The notes under the pieces: model-generated
Told to the model about the DNA's origin: nothing
Seen by the model: the letters and a program-made list of their open reading frames with translations, nothing else
The model's database searches: none
Translations under genes and position numbers: made by a program
Assembly: GCA_016936255.1 (NCBI GenBank)
Contig: JAFGYE010000052.1
Span: 62,001 to 126,000, forward strand
Length of the DNA: 64,000 nucleotides
Source: Marinifilaceae bacterium
GTDB lineage: Bacteria; Bacteroidota; Bacteroidia; Bacteroidales; Marinifilaceae
Direction of reading: 5' to 3'
Shown: piece after piece, positions 1 through 8,446 of the stretch
Position numbering within the stretch: the stretch's first letter is position 1
How the letters are laid out: every line of letters starts with the position of its first letter

Positions 1-255
1 GGAGTGCCAATCAATGCATCCTTGGATGGTATGGATGCCCTTTTAAGTATTGCACAAATGCCTCCGGGAATTCCTGTTGCGACGGTTGGTATTAATGGTG
101 CAATGAATGCAGGTATTCTTGCGGGACAAATGCTTGCTATTGGCGATAGCGAATTACAAAAGAAGGTTATCGCATTTAAAGAAAGTCTTAAAGAAAAAAT
201 CGTAAAAGCGAACGAAGAATTATCTTCTATCAAATACGAATTCAAGACCAACTAG
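1..255 (+). CDS. purE: N5-carboxyaminoimidazole ribonucleotide mutase, 3' part
   Basis: Open reading frame running in from the left edge (frame 1) to a TAG at 253-255; the first ~half of the gene is outside the window. The visible 84 residues match the C-terminal half of PurE: the small-residue-rich stretch [13 protein letters not shown] followed by an A-rich helix ([12 protein letters not shown]), ending in the charged helix typical of the family. PurE converts N5-CAIR to CAIR in de novo purine synthesis, in the cytoplasm. It is followed at once by a strong terminator, so it is the last gene of its transcript. The ATG inside the frame at position 58 or elsewhere is not a start. Fits the purine theme with purH at 33 kb. 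Confidence 0.88.
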   Translation, partial: GVPINASLDGMDALLSIAQMPPGIPVATVGINGAMNAGILAGQMLAIGDSELQKKVIAFKESLKEKIVKANEELSSIKYEFKTN

Positions 256-280
256 AAAACAAAATAAAAAATTTCAAAAC

Positions 281-316
281 AAAACCACAACACATAATTA
301 TGTGTTGTGGTTTTTT
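281..316 (+). terminator. Intrinsic terminator after purE
   Basis: Perfect 34-base palindrome (281-314): a 17-bp stem AAAACCACAACACATAA with its exact complement, ending in a run of six T. It lies 25 bp past the purE stop codon. The A-run on the left arm would also let it work on the opposite strand. Confidence 0.9.
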
Positions 317-548
317 ATTACATTTAATACTGATTTAATTTTGTTTAGCGTTAAAGCAATTCAATTTATATTAACACACAAACAATTAACTATTTTCAGA
401 TAATACGGAACAATTAGAATTTTCAACAATAATACTATTTCATAGTTGTTATGGCATAAACACATTATAATCCTCTTAAAAACCGATAGCCATCATAAGA
501 AGAAAAATGTTTGTTTATTCATTCTATGATTTAGACAATACTATCTAA

Positions 549-1361
549 ATGAAAAAAACACATCTGCTTTTTCTTCTTTTACTGCCAATTCATTTATTCG
601 CATCGAATGAAAATCATTTAGCTGGTGCCCGCTCGCATGCAATGGGAAATTCCAGTGTTGCATTATTGGATATTTGGTCCGGTTTTCACAATCAGGCAAT
701 ATTAGCTAAATTGAATAAAAAATCCTTTGGTGCCTACTACGAAAACCGATTTGAAACAAAAGAATTAAGCACAAAAGCTTTTCATTTTAACTATCCCACA
801 AAGCTTGGCACTTTCAGTATGACCTATAAGCAGTTTGGCTTTAATCTTTATAAAGAATCAAAAATTGGCATCGCATATTCACGTTCTTTAGGAAAACACT
901 TTTGGGCAGGTCTGCAATTTGACCAAATCCGAAAAGAATTAAATGAATCCTACGGATCACAAAGTAAATACACATTTGAAGCAGGAATTCTTGCAGAAAT
1001 ACTCCCTGATATTCACTTAGGCTTTCATATTTTCAACCCAAGTCAAACAAATTTTACGACTGTTGACTATGAAGATGAAATTCCCTGTATTGCCAGGTTT
1101 GGTTTTTCCTGGAAGCTATCCGATCAAACCGTTATTACTTCTGAAATTGAAAAGGATTTGGATTCTGAAATGAGAACCAAATTCGGCATTGAATACGGAA
1201 TAACAGAAATGATATCCTTACGGGCCGGCGTTTACAATCATCCGAATTCGATCAGCATGGGAATGGGATTTTCTTTTAAAATTATAAAAGCCAATATTTC
1301 ATTTTCCCGACATCCGGTATTGGGTTGCTCTCCTTCGGCTGATATCAACATATCCTTTTAG
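549..1361 (+). CDS. PorV/PorQ-like outer-membrane beta-barrel protein
   Basis: 270 residues with an N-terminal signal peptide (Lys-Lys, then Leu-rich core, cleavage near LFAS-NE). After it comes the block GARSHAMGNSSVALLD...GFHNQA, the N-terminal signature of the FadL-like PorV/PorQ family of Bacteroidota, in which an AxGGA/AMGNxSVA segment leads into a barrel. The rest alternates aromatic and polar residues as beta strands and ends in a Phe (NISF), a usual barrel terminus. PorV and PorQ act in type IX secretion, but this one is shorter and could be a general family member without that role. Its stop lies 9 bp before the start of the HhH-barrel gene, so the two are probably co-transcribed. 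Confidence 0.68.
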   Translation: MKKTHLLFLLLLPIHLFASNENHLAGARSHAMGNSSVALLDIWSGFHNQAILAKLNKKSFGAYYENRFETKELSTKAFHFNYPTKLGTFSMTYKQFGFNLYKESKIGIAYSRSLGKHFWAGLQFDQIRKELNESYGSQSKYTFEAGILAEILPDIHLGFHIFNPSQTNFTTVDYEDEIPCIARFGFSWKLSDQTVITSEIEKDLDSEMRTKFGIEYGITEMISLRAGVYNHPNSISMGMGFSFKIIKANISFSRHPVLGCSPSADINISF

Positions 1362-1370
1362 TTTCTGCAT

Positions 1371-3410
1371 ATGATTTTCTCAAAAAAAACAATAACACTC
1401 TTTTGTTTACTGTGTTCTGCGCTGATCGCCAGATCACAGAATACAGTATCACAGAATGATTTAATTGAAAATTTAATTGAAGCAATTGCAGAACAAAGCG
1501 AAGAAGAATTAGACTACTCAAATCTGCTTGACGAATTAAACATCCTTTTAATTGATCCAATAAATCTAAATAGTGCGAATGAAAGTGATCTGAACAAACT
1601 CCTTATTCTCAACAAAAATCAAATCAACAATTTCATTAAGTACCGAAAAAGTACAGGACAAATATTTAGTCTTTATGAATTACAGCTGATTCCAGGATTT
1701 TCATCTGAAATGATTCGAAACATTGCCCCTTTTGTTAGCCTAAAACAGACATCACAAGACACACTAAACACCCGAAAGAAAGCAAAGCATATTCTGCTTC
1801 TAAAATCAGAAAGAACAATTGAGGAAGAAAAAGGATACACTACTGAAAATGCAAATTCAAGATACATTGGAAACCCATGGAAATACTACACACGCTACCA
1901 ATATACATCTCCTGAAAATAAAATTTCTTTTGGATTCACCTCGGAAAAAGACAAAGGGGAACCATTTTTTGAAGGAGAAAATAAGAATGGCTTCGACTTT
2001 TACTCTGCTTACATTCAATACAATTCCGAAGGAATTGTGAGGCAAGTAAATCTGGGTGATTATCAGGTTAAATTTGGACAAGGACTGAGCCTTTGGTCTG
2101 GATTGGGCAGTGGAAAATCCTCCTTAACAACTCATAATGCGTTTAAATCTCAAGGAATAAAAAGCTACAAATCTACCGATGAAAATCAATTCCATCGAGG
2201 AATATCGATACTGCTGGAACCTATTAAAAATGTGAAGCTTGCACTATTTGCTTCTTACAAAAAGAAGGACGGCAGTCTTGATTCAGATTCAACGAAATCA
2301 TTCATATCCAGCATCATCAACACCGGATTCCATCGAAACCATACCGAATTTAGCAAGAAGCACAATCTGGAAGAAATGGTGCTGGGATCCTATCTATCAA
2401 CCAACTTGAATAAAATCGAGATGGGAATATCATTCCTGCAATCTAAATACTCGCCGGAAATAAGAGGAACAGATGCCATTTATAATTATTACGGTTTTAA
2501 GAGCAATGACAACCGTAATATCAGTTTTTACTACGAAACTCAATTTCGATCGATACACTTATACGGAGAAATTGCACAAAGTAAATCAGGGGGCAGAGCA
2601 CTTTTGCAAGGAGCAAATATACAGGCTCACCCACAGCTAAACTTTGAGCTGATCTATCGAAAATACGATCCTGATTATCACGCAGTATTTTCAAATGCCT
2701 TTGCAGAACAAAATAAAACTCAAAACGAAGAAGGTTTTTACATGGGAGTTGAATTTCATCCGTATCCAAAATGGACTATAAAGGCTTATTACGATCAATT
2801 TAAATTCCCCTGGCTAAGATATTCAGCCAACTCGCCCAGCGAAGGCCATGAATATTTCTCACAACTCGAATTCACACCAAACAATTCAGTTTCGGTTTAT
2901 TTTAGATACAAACAAGAAAGTAAACCCGAAAACAACAATTCAAGCATTATTAAAAGTCTTGTAAATCAGAAGAAAAATCAGTACCGTCTGCATTTATCTG
3001 CAAAAATGAATGAGAATTGGGAAATAAGAAACCGAATTGAAATTGCGAATTACCAAAAAGAAAAAGTAAGTGAAAGTGGTTATCTGCTATATCAGGATTT
3101 AATCTATCACTTTTCCAACAAACCTATTTCCCTGAATCTTCGTTACGCTTTATTCAACACAGAATCCTTTAATTCGGGAATTTACGCGTACGAAAATGAT
3201 ATTCTTTATGCCTACTCTGTTCCTGCCTATTACTTAAAAGGAACACGCTTTTATTTCAACTTTAACTGGGAATTGAATCAAAATTTTAAAGTATATGTGA
3301 AATATGCGCAAACTAAATATTCAAACCGATCAAGTATTGGTTCTGCAAACTCGGAAATAATTGGTGACACTAAATCAGAAATCAAATTATTACTCAAATG
3401 CCGCTTTTAA
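1371..3410 (+). CDS. Outer-membrane barrel protein with N-terminal helix-hairpin-helix domain
   Basis: 679 residues. A signal peptide (residues 1-22, ending IARSQ) is followed by an acidic linker, a ComEA-type helix-hairpin-helix region (about residues 65-124; NLNSANESDLNKL then YELQLIPGF), and a ~540-residue C-terminal part rich in alternating aromatic/polar strands that ends in Phe (LKCRF), as expected for an outer-membrane beta-barrel. HhH domains of this type bind DNA in ComEA; here the domain would sit in the periplasm next to the barrel. The function is not known to me. It follows the PorV/PorQ-like gene by 9 bp and is followed by a thioesterase gene 62 bp on. A role in DNA or nucleic-acid handling is only an inference from the HhH motif. 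Confidence 0.7.
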   Translation: MIFSKKTITLFCLLCSALIARSQNTVSQNDLIENLIEAIAEQSEEELDYSNLLDELNILLIDPINLNSANESDLNKLLILNKNQINNFIKYRKSTGQIFSLYELQLIPGFSSEMIRNIAPFVSLKQTSQDTLNTRKKAKHILLLKSERTIEEEKGYTTENANSRYIGNPWKYYTRYQYTSPENKISFGFTSEKDKGEPFFEGENKNGFDFYSAYIQYNSEGIVRQVNLGDYQVKFGQGLSLWSGLGSGKSSLTTHNAFKSQGIKSYKSTDENQFHRGISILLEPIKNVKLALFASYKKKDGSLDSDSTKSFISSIINTGFHRNHTEFSKKHNLEEMVLGSYLSTNLNKIEMGISFLQSKYSPEIRGTDAIYNYYGFKSNDNRNISFYYETQFRSIHLYGEIAQSKSGGRALLQGANIQAHPQLNFELIYRKYDPDYHAVFSNAFAEQNKTQNEEGFYMGVEFHPYPKWTIKAYYDQFKFPWLRYSANSPSEGHEYFSQLEFTPNNSVSVYFRYKQESKPENNNSSIIKSLVNQKKNQYRLHLSAKMNENWEIRNRIEIANYQKEKVSESGYLLYQDLIYHFSNKPISLNLRYALFNTESFNSGIYAYENDILYAYSVPAYYLKGTRFYFNFNWELNQNFKVYVKYAQTKYSNRSSIGSANSEIIGDTKSEIKLLLKCRF

Positions 3411-3472
3411 GGATTACAATAATTTCAAAATCAAAAATCCTTTCTTACATTCGAATCCGAAAATCAAAAATC

Positions 3473-3946
3473 ATGAAAAAAATAATCAATCCTTATATCG
3501 AAACAGAAAATGGAAACTGCTTTGGCTGCTCTCCAAAAAACAAACAAGGCCTGCAAATGGAATTCTTAGAAGATGGTGATTTCATTATCTCGAAGTGGGA
3601 TCCAAAAGCTCATTTATCTGGATTCAAAAACATATTGCACGGAGGAATTCAAACTGCCATTCTCGATGAAATTGCTTGCTGGGTAATATTTGTAAAATGC
3701 CAAACCAGTGGAGTAACCACAGCCTTAAATGCAAAATTCAGAAACGCTGCTTTTACAGATAAAGGATTGCTGACAGTACGGGCTCAATTGATTTCTCAAG
3801 AAAAGAAATTTGCGAACATTCATGCTGAAATATTGGATGAAAATGGAAAAGTTTGCTCTGAAGCCGACGTACAGTATATGATATTTCCTGCTGAGATGGC
3901 TCGTAAAAAATTCGGATACCCAGGAATAGAATCATTTTACGAATAG
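3473..3946 (+). CDS. PaaI-family hotdog thioesterase
   Basis: 157 residues from the ATG at 3473; an upstream in-frame ATG at 3398 would overlap the previous gene and add a basic, non-family extension, so the inner start is chosen. The segment CFGC near the N-terminus and the HGG...LDE block (residues 56-66) are the acyl-CoA thioesterase signature of PaaI-like hotdog proteins, with the Asp/Glu as the likely catalytic acid. It would hydrolyse an acyl- or aryl-CoA ester in the cytoplasm; the substrate cannot be told. Two bases separate its stop from the stop of the convergent RluA-family gene. Confidence 0.75.
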   Translation: MKKIINPYIETENGNCFGCSPKNKQGLQMEFLEDGDFIISKWDPKAHLSGFKNILHGGIQTAILDEIACWVIFVKCQTSGVTTALNAKFRNAAFTDKGLLTVRAQLISQEKKFANIHAEILDENGKVCSEADVQYMIFPAEMARKKFGYPGIESFYE

Positions 3947-3948
3947 AA

Positions 3949-4854
3949 TTATACAACATTAAGATCTTCTTTGCATCTCTTCCATCTTTTTTCTTCCATC
4001 TCCATAAACCGCCCGAATTTATAAGGTGGATCAATTGAAATATTCATAATCTCGTTGGTAAACGGATGATGAAAATGAAGCCCTGTTGCGCACAGGAACA
4101 ACCCTTTCCTGCGCAAAATATCACCTTCACTTCCATATAATTTATCGCCCAAAATTGGAGTTCCCATTCCTGCCATGTGAATTCTCAACTGATGAGTTCT
4201 TCCTGTTTTTGGAAACAAATGAACCATATTTAAGGACTGGTTACGAATCGACTTATTTCTTTTAATTACCTGAAACGAACTAATCGAATCCTTACCATCA
4301 ACAGGCATATCAACTTTTCCTTTATCAGGCAAACTGCCTATAACCACAGCTGTATATTGTTTGCTGATAGTTCTATTTTCGAATTGCGCTCCTAAGCCAC
4401 CAATTGCCTGAGATGTTTTTGCTATTAACAAGAGACCACAAGTTGGTTTATCAAGACGGTGAACAGGACGGAAAACGGGTAATGCATCCATACATGATGA
4501 CAATTTCAGATTAAAAGGCAATGCATTTTGAATGGATCGATATAGATTCCCGCTTACCGAAACTCCAGCAGGTTTATTAATCACAGCAATATGTTCATCT
4601 TCATAAATAACCTCGAGCTCCAATTCAAATACCTTTGCAGGAGGCAATTCCAAATCGCACAGGTCTATTCGCTGGCCTGATTCTACCCAAAACCCAGTTT
4701 TTGCAACAACACCATCCACCAGAACCATCCCCTTCTTTATCGCCTTTTTCATCCCTTGATGAGATGAAATTGAAACAAAAACAGAAGGAGCATAATCCTG
4801 CAAACGAATATCGCCTATACTCTCAGGAACAACATGCGTTTCGATTACTTTCAC
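3949..4854 (-). CDS. RluA-family 23S rRNA/tRNA pseudouridine synthase
   Basis: 301 residues from a GTG start. An N-terminal S4-like RNA-binding part (about residues 18-75, with KKGMVLVDGVV) is followed by the RluA catalytic domain with the diagnostic HRLDKPTCGLLL, whose Asp135 is the catalytic residue, and later the TGRTHQLRIHM block. The enzyme isomerises specific uridines in rRNA or tRNA to pseudouridine; which site (RluA, RluC or RluD type) cannot be decided from the sequence. It converges with the thioesterase gene with only 2 bp between stop codons. Confidence 0.88.
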   Translation of the reverse strand: MKVIETHVVPESIGDIRLQDYAPSVFVSISSHQGMKKAIKKGMVLVDGVVAKTGFWVESGQRIDLCDLELPPAKVFELELEVIYEDEHIAVINKPAGVSVSGNLYRSIQNALPFNLKLSSCMDALPVFRPVHRLDKPTCGLLLIAKTSQAIGGLGAQFENRTISKQYTAVVIGSLPDKGKVDMPVDGKDSISSFQVIKRNKSIRNQSLNMVHLFPKTGRTHQLRIHMAGMGTPILGDKLYGSEGDILRRKGLFLCATGLHFHHPFTNEIMNISIDPPYKFGRFMEMEEKRWKRCKEDLNVV

Positions 4855-5100
4855 AATAATTTAGTTTAAGTTTCTATACCTGAAAGATAAAACAAAATCA
4901 GGACAGTATTTGCCTTAGATCAACACTCAATAAAAAATTGTCACTATTCTGTAACATACAGTTCAAACACTTGATTTACTATAACTTCAGCATGTAATTT
5001 TAATTTTTAACAAATTAAAACAATAATATTATTTCCTCCTGCAAACCTTTGTTTCTGACAAAAGTCAGTATTTCAATGGGAAGACAAAAAAGTTTTTAAT

Positions 5101-5129
5101 TTTGAAATTTAAAAATTTTACTACTTTTG
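5101..5129 (+). promoter_or_regulatory. Bacteroidota-type promoter upstream of ybaK
   Basis: TTTG at 5101-5104, 17 bp spacer, then TACTTTTG at 5122-5129, matching the -33/-7 consensus (TTTG, TAnnTTTG). Transcription would start near 5135, leaving an ~80-nt leader before the ATG at 5216. The remaining 4855-5100 stretch, between this promoter and the divergent RluA gene, shows no gene. Confidence 0.65.
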
Positions 5130-5215
5130 CGCCTTATTATAAAGGCATCATCTGGGAAACTGGTAGTTTCCAGTAAAAAAGCAATTGTTTTTTTAACTGG
5201 CCAAAAAACAAAAGG

Positions 5216-5704
5216 ATGAAGAAGACAAATGCTGCCCGCATTTTAGATCGGGCAAAAATTGAATACGAAATTATCGATTACGATGTGGATCCAATAGAAT
5301 TGGGAGCCGAACGTGTAGCCGAAAAAACAGGTCAGCATATTCAATTTATCTTCAAAACACTTGTCCTTACCGGAGATAAAACAGGAACAACTATTGCTTG
5401 TATTCCCGGAGCCTCCGAACTAAATCTTAAAGCATTCGCAACTCTTAGCGGCAATAAAAAATGTGCAATGGTTCCCATGAAAAACATTCAGGAACTTACA
5501 GGCTATATTCGGGGTGGCTGTTCTCCGCTGGGAATGAAAAAAGATTACCCGATTTTTATGGATCTTAGTGCTCTTAAGCTTGATTATATTTTAATTAGTG
5601 CCGGCATCAGAGGCAAACAACTAAAGCTAAATCCACATGATTTATTAAAAATATCAGGTGCCGCAACCGGAGCAATATCTACCTTAAAATCCCAAACTAC
5701 ATGA
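5216..5704 (+). CDS. ybaK: Cys-tRNA(Pro)/Cys-tRNA(Cys) deacylase, YbaK family
   Basis: 162 residues, full length for YbaK/EbsC. Family features are FKTLVLTGDK, the nucleotide/tRNA-binding Lys region, and the C-terminal GYIRGGCSPLGMKK motif characteristic of YbaK. The protein trans-edits mischarged Cys-tRNA(Pro) in the cytoplasm. The stop codon overlaps the ATG of the HAD gene in ATGA (5701-5704), so the two are translationally coupled. Expressed from the promoter at 5101-5129. Confidence 0.88.
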   Translation: MKKTNAARILDRAKIEYEIIDYDVDPIELGAERVAEKTGQHIQFIFKTLVLTGDKTGTTIACIPGASELNLKAFATLSGNKKCAMVPMKNIQELTGYIRGGCSPLGMKKDYPIFMDLSALKLDYILISAGIRGKQLKLNPHDLLKISGAATGAISTLKSQTT

Positions 5705-6339
5705 TAAAAAGCAAAGCGATTATTTGGGATTACAACGGAACACTTTTGGATGATCTGTCGATAGGACTTAAAAGTATCAACCAAATGCTGATAAAGAGAA
5801 AACTTCCCGTATTAAGTCAGGAAAGTTATAGAGATGTTTTTACTTTTCCGGTAAAAAAATATTACGAATCTGTTGGATTCGATTTTGAAAAAGAAGATTG
5901 GGATTGTACAGCAAAAGAATTTATATCCAATTACAAATCCTTATTGCCCGAATCAAGTATCTTTCCTGAAGCCATTCAACTTCTTTCCCATTTTTCGTCT
6001 TTGGGTAAAAAACAATTTATCCTGTCGGCAATGGAACAAAACATGCTGAATGCTTCGGTTGCAAATGAAAATATCAGCAATTTTTTCTCCGAAATTTCAG
6101 GCATTGATAATATTTACGCCAGTTCGAAAATTAAGAACGGAATAAAAATGATCGAAAATCACCAGCTAAGTGCAAAGGATGTCTGCCTATTAGGTGACAC
6201 GACGCACGACTACGAGGTAGCTCAGGAATTAGGCTGTAATTGTATATTAATTGCCGCAGGACATCAATCTATTACAAAATTAAAACAGACAGGTTGCCCC
6301 ATTGTGGTCAATCATCTTAACGATATTATAAAGAATTAA
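5701..6339 (+). CDS. HAD-superfamily hydrolase (phosphoglycolate phosphatase-like)
   Basis: 212 residues. Motif I reads WDYNGTLLDD, with nucleophile Asp10 but Asn12 at the position normally held by the second Asp (general acid/base). Motif II LSAME, a Lys region (SSKIKNG), and motif IV GDTTHD are present, and the helical cap of subclass I lies between motifs I and II. D-x-N-G-T variants occur in a recognised subset of HAD proteins, so it may still be active; the substrate is unknown. Its ATG overlaps the ybaK stop by 4 bp. Confidence 0.78.
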   Translation: MIKSKAIIWDYNGTLLDDLSIGLKSINQMLIKRKLPVLSQESYRDVFTFPVKKYYESVGFDFEKEDWDCTAKEFISNYKSLLPESSIFPEAIQLLSHFSSLGKKQFILSAMEQNMLNASVANENISNFFSEISGIDNIYASSKIKNGIKMIENHQLSAKDVCLLGDTTHDYEVAQELGCNCILIAAGHQSITKLKQTGCPIVVNHLNDIIKN

Positions 6340-6389
6340 ACAACCATTTTTAGTAACTACTATTTTTAAAACTAAACAATCATTTTAAG

Positions 6390-7043
6390 ATGAAAAAATT
6401 ACTTGTAATCTTTGCTATTCTGGCTTCCTTCGCAGTTAATGCGCAAAACTTTCAGTTGCACCGCGATTTAGACCGTAATCAATTCACCTCTACTTTCGAA
6501 ATGTTTAAAATGGACAAATGGGGTAACACTTTTACTTTCGTAGATTTTGATTACGATGCAGAAAATGGAATCAACCAAGGTTATTTTGAGATTGCCCGTG
6601 TTTTTAAGACAGAAAAAATGCCTTTCGGTATTCACATTGAATACAATGGTGGTGTTGGAAATGCAGAAACTCCAATTGGAGATTTTGGGTACACAATTAA
6701 CAACGCATGGATTTTAGGTTTAAACTATGCAAAAGGTGGTGCAAAATCTGGATTCTCAACTTATGCAGGTTACAAAGCAATTAAAAATGCTGACGAGGCT
6801 AACTTCCAAATCACTGGAACCTGGTATGTAAACTTCTTAGAAGGTAAAATGACTTTCTCAGGATTTGCAGATCTTTGGACTGAAAACGGTTTATCTGATG
6901 ACACTGTATTCTTAACTGAGCCTCAGATTTGGTACAACGTTTCTAAAAACTTATCTCTTGGTAGTGAAATTGAAATCTCTAACAATTTTGCCGGTGACGA
7001 TTTTAAAGTTCGTCCTACTTTAGCTGTAAAATGGAATTTCTAA
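6390..7043 (+). CDS. DUF5020 protein, Tsx-like outer-membrane channel candidate
   Basis: 217 residues with a clear signal peptide (KKLLVIFAILASFAVNA-QN). The mature part begins FQLHRDLDRNQFTSTFEMFK and goes on as short amphipathic beta strands ending in WNF, a typical barrel end. This pattern fits the DUF5020 family of Bacteroidota, which resembles the nucleoside-specific Tsx channel. The gene precedes the NCS2 purine permease by 27 bp, so the pair could move purines first across the outer and then the inner membrane. The channel function is inference from fold and context. Confidence 0.72.
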   Translation: MKKLLVIFAILASFAVNAQNFQLHRDLDRNQFTSTFEMFKMDKWGNTFTFVDFDYDAENGINQGYFEIARVFKTEKMPFGIHIEYNGGVGNAETPIGDFGYTINNAWILGLNYAKGGAKSGFSTYAGYKAIKNADEANFQITGTWYVNFLEGKMTFSGFADLWTENGLSDDTVFLTEPQIWYNVSKNLSLGSEIEISNNFAGDDFKVRPTLAVKWNF

Positions 7044-7070
7044 TTCAAACCGAATTAAAAACAAACAATC

Positions 7071-8393
7071 ATGTTAGATAAGTTTTTTAATATCACAGGG
7101 CAAGGTTCAAACATGAAGACAGAGATTGTCGCAGGTTTAACCACATTTGCTACAATGGCCTATATTTTGGCTGTAAATCCATACTTTCTCTCCGTTGCAG
7201 GAATGGATTATGGTGCTGTAATGACTGCAACTGCATTATCTGCAGTAATTGCTACATTAGTTATGGCTTTGGTTGCTAAACTTCCTTTTGCTTTGGCTCC
7301 GGGAATGGGACTAAATGCATTTTTCGCGTTCACTGTTTGCGGTGTAATGGGATGTAGTTGGCAATTGGCACTTACAGCTGTATTTGCTGAAGGTATCATT
7401 TTCCTTTTGCTTACTTTCTTTAATGTGCGCGAAGCCATTATCAATTCAATCCCAACCAACATCAAACACGCCATTTCGGTAGGTATTGGTTTGTTTATTG
7501 CTTTTATCGGATTAGCGCATAAAGATGTTGCAATTATTGTGCAGGGACAAGGAGTTCCTGTTCATTTAGGAAATCTTCATTCTGCAGGGGCATTGCTTTG
7601 TATTTTAGGTATCATTGTTATTGGCCTGCTTTTGGTTCGCAATGTTAAAGGTTCAATTTTAATTGGTCTTCTGGCTGTAACTGCAGTTGGATTGATTCCA
7701 GGAATAGACGTTACAAGTCTTCCTAAAGATGGTGGTATTGTAAGTCTTCCTCCATCATTAGAGCCTATCTTTTTCAAATTTGTAGGATTTGAAGAGGTGC
7801 TTTCATGGAAATTTGTTTCTATCCTATTCGTTTTCCTTTTTGTAGATATGTTCGACACTGTCGGAACTCTTGTAGGTGTATCTTCAAAAGCAAATCTTTT
7901 GGATGAAGAAGGAAGAGTACCCCGCGTTAAACAAGCTCTTTTTGCCGATGCTATTGGTACTACTGTAGGTGCAGTATTGGGCACATCAACTGTAACAACT
8001 TACGTTGAAAGTGCTGCCGGTGTAGCTGAAGGTGGAAAAACAGGTATGACCTCATTGGTTGTGGCATTCATGTTCTTCCTGGCCTTATTCTTCACACCAC
8101 TTTTCACAATGATTCCTGCGGCTGCCAGTTCATCAGTTCTTGTAATCATCGGTATTTTCATGATGAGTCCAATCACAAAAATCAACTTTGATGATTACTC
8201 AGAATTCATTCCGGCTTTCCTTACCATGATTATGATGCCTCTTGCATACAGTATCGCAGAAGGTATTGCATTCGGTATGCTTTCCTATGTAATCTTAAAA
8301 GTACTAACAGGCCGTTACAAGGAACTAAACATTGCAATGATTTGTATTGCCTTTTTATTTGTACTGAAATACATTTATAATATTGGTGAGTAA
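7071..8393 (+). CDS. NCS2/AzgA-type purine permease
   Basis: 440 residues, highly hydrophobic with about 12-14 membrane segments. The N-terminus (GLTTFATMAYILAVNP) and the LPFALAPGMGLNAFFAF block are hallmarks of the AzgA subgroup of NCS2 permeases, which import adenine, guanine or hypoxanthine with protons; the DTVGTLVGVSSKA and GTSTVTTYVESAAGVAEGGKTG blocks line the substrate site. Located in the inner membrane. Sits directly after the Tsx-like DUF5020 gene and ends at a good terminator, so the two form a short operon. Confidence 0.9.
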   Translation: MLDKFFNITGQGSNMKTEIVAGLTTFATMAYILAVNPYFLSVAGMDYGAVMTATALSAVIATLVMALVAKLPFALAPGMGLNAFFAFTVCGVMGCSWQLALTAVFAEGIIFLLLTFFNVREAIINSIPTNIKHAISVGIGLFIAFIGLAHKDVAIIVQGQGVPVHLGNLHSAGALLCILGIIVIGLLLVRNVKGSILIGLLAVTAVGLIPGIDVTSLPKDGGIVSLPPSLEPIFFKFVGFEEVLSWKFVSILFVFLFVDMFDTVGTLVGVSSKANLLDEEGRVPRVKQALFADAIGTTVGAVLGTSTVTTYVESAAGVAEGGKTGMTSLVVAFMFFLALFFTPLFTMIPAAASSSVLVIIGIFMMSPITKINFDDYSEFIPAFLTMIMMPLAYSIAEGIAFGMLSYVILKVLTGRYKELNIAMICIAFLFVLKYIYNIGE

Positions 8394-8412
8394 TCGCAGT
8401 TTCTCATATTCT

Positions 8413-8446
8413 AAAACCCTTTTCACTCTTATGTGGAAAGGGTTTT
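8413..8446 (+). terminator. Intrinsic terminator after the purine permease
   Basis: AAAACCCTTTTCAC and GTGGAAAGGGTTTT form a 14-bp stem (one G-T pair) with a 6-nt loop, followed by T-rich DNA. It begins 20 bp after the stop codon at 8393. Confidence 0.85.

Noticed and set aside
3398-3472. Upstream start for the thioesterase
   Set aside because: Adds 25 basic residues overlapping the previous gene; the family normally begins near the ATG at 3473.
7208-8185. Long open frames on the minus strand inside the purine permease gene
   Set aside because: They are antisense to a well-supported membrane transporter, have no family motifs, and arise from its codon bias.
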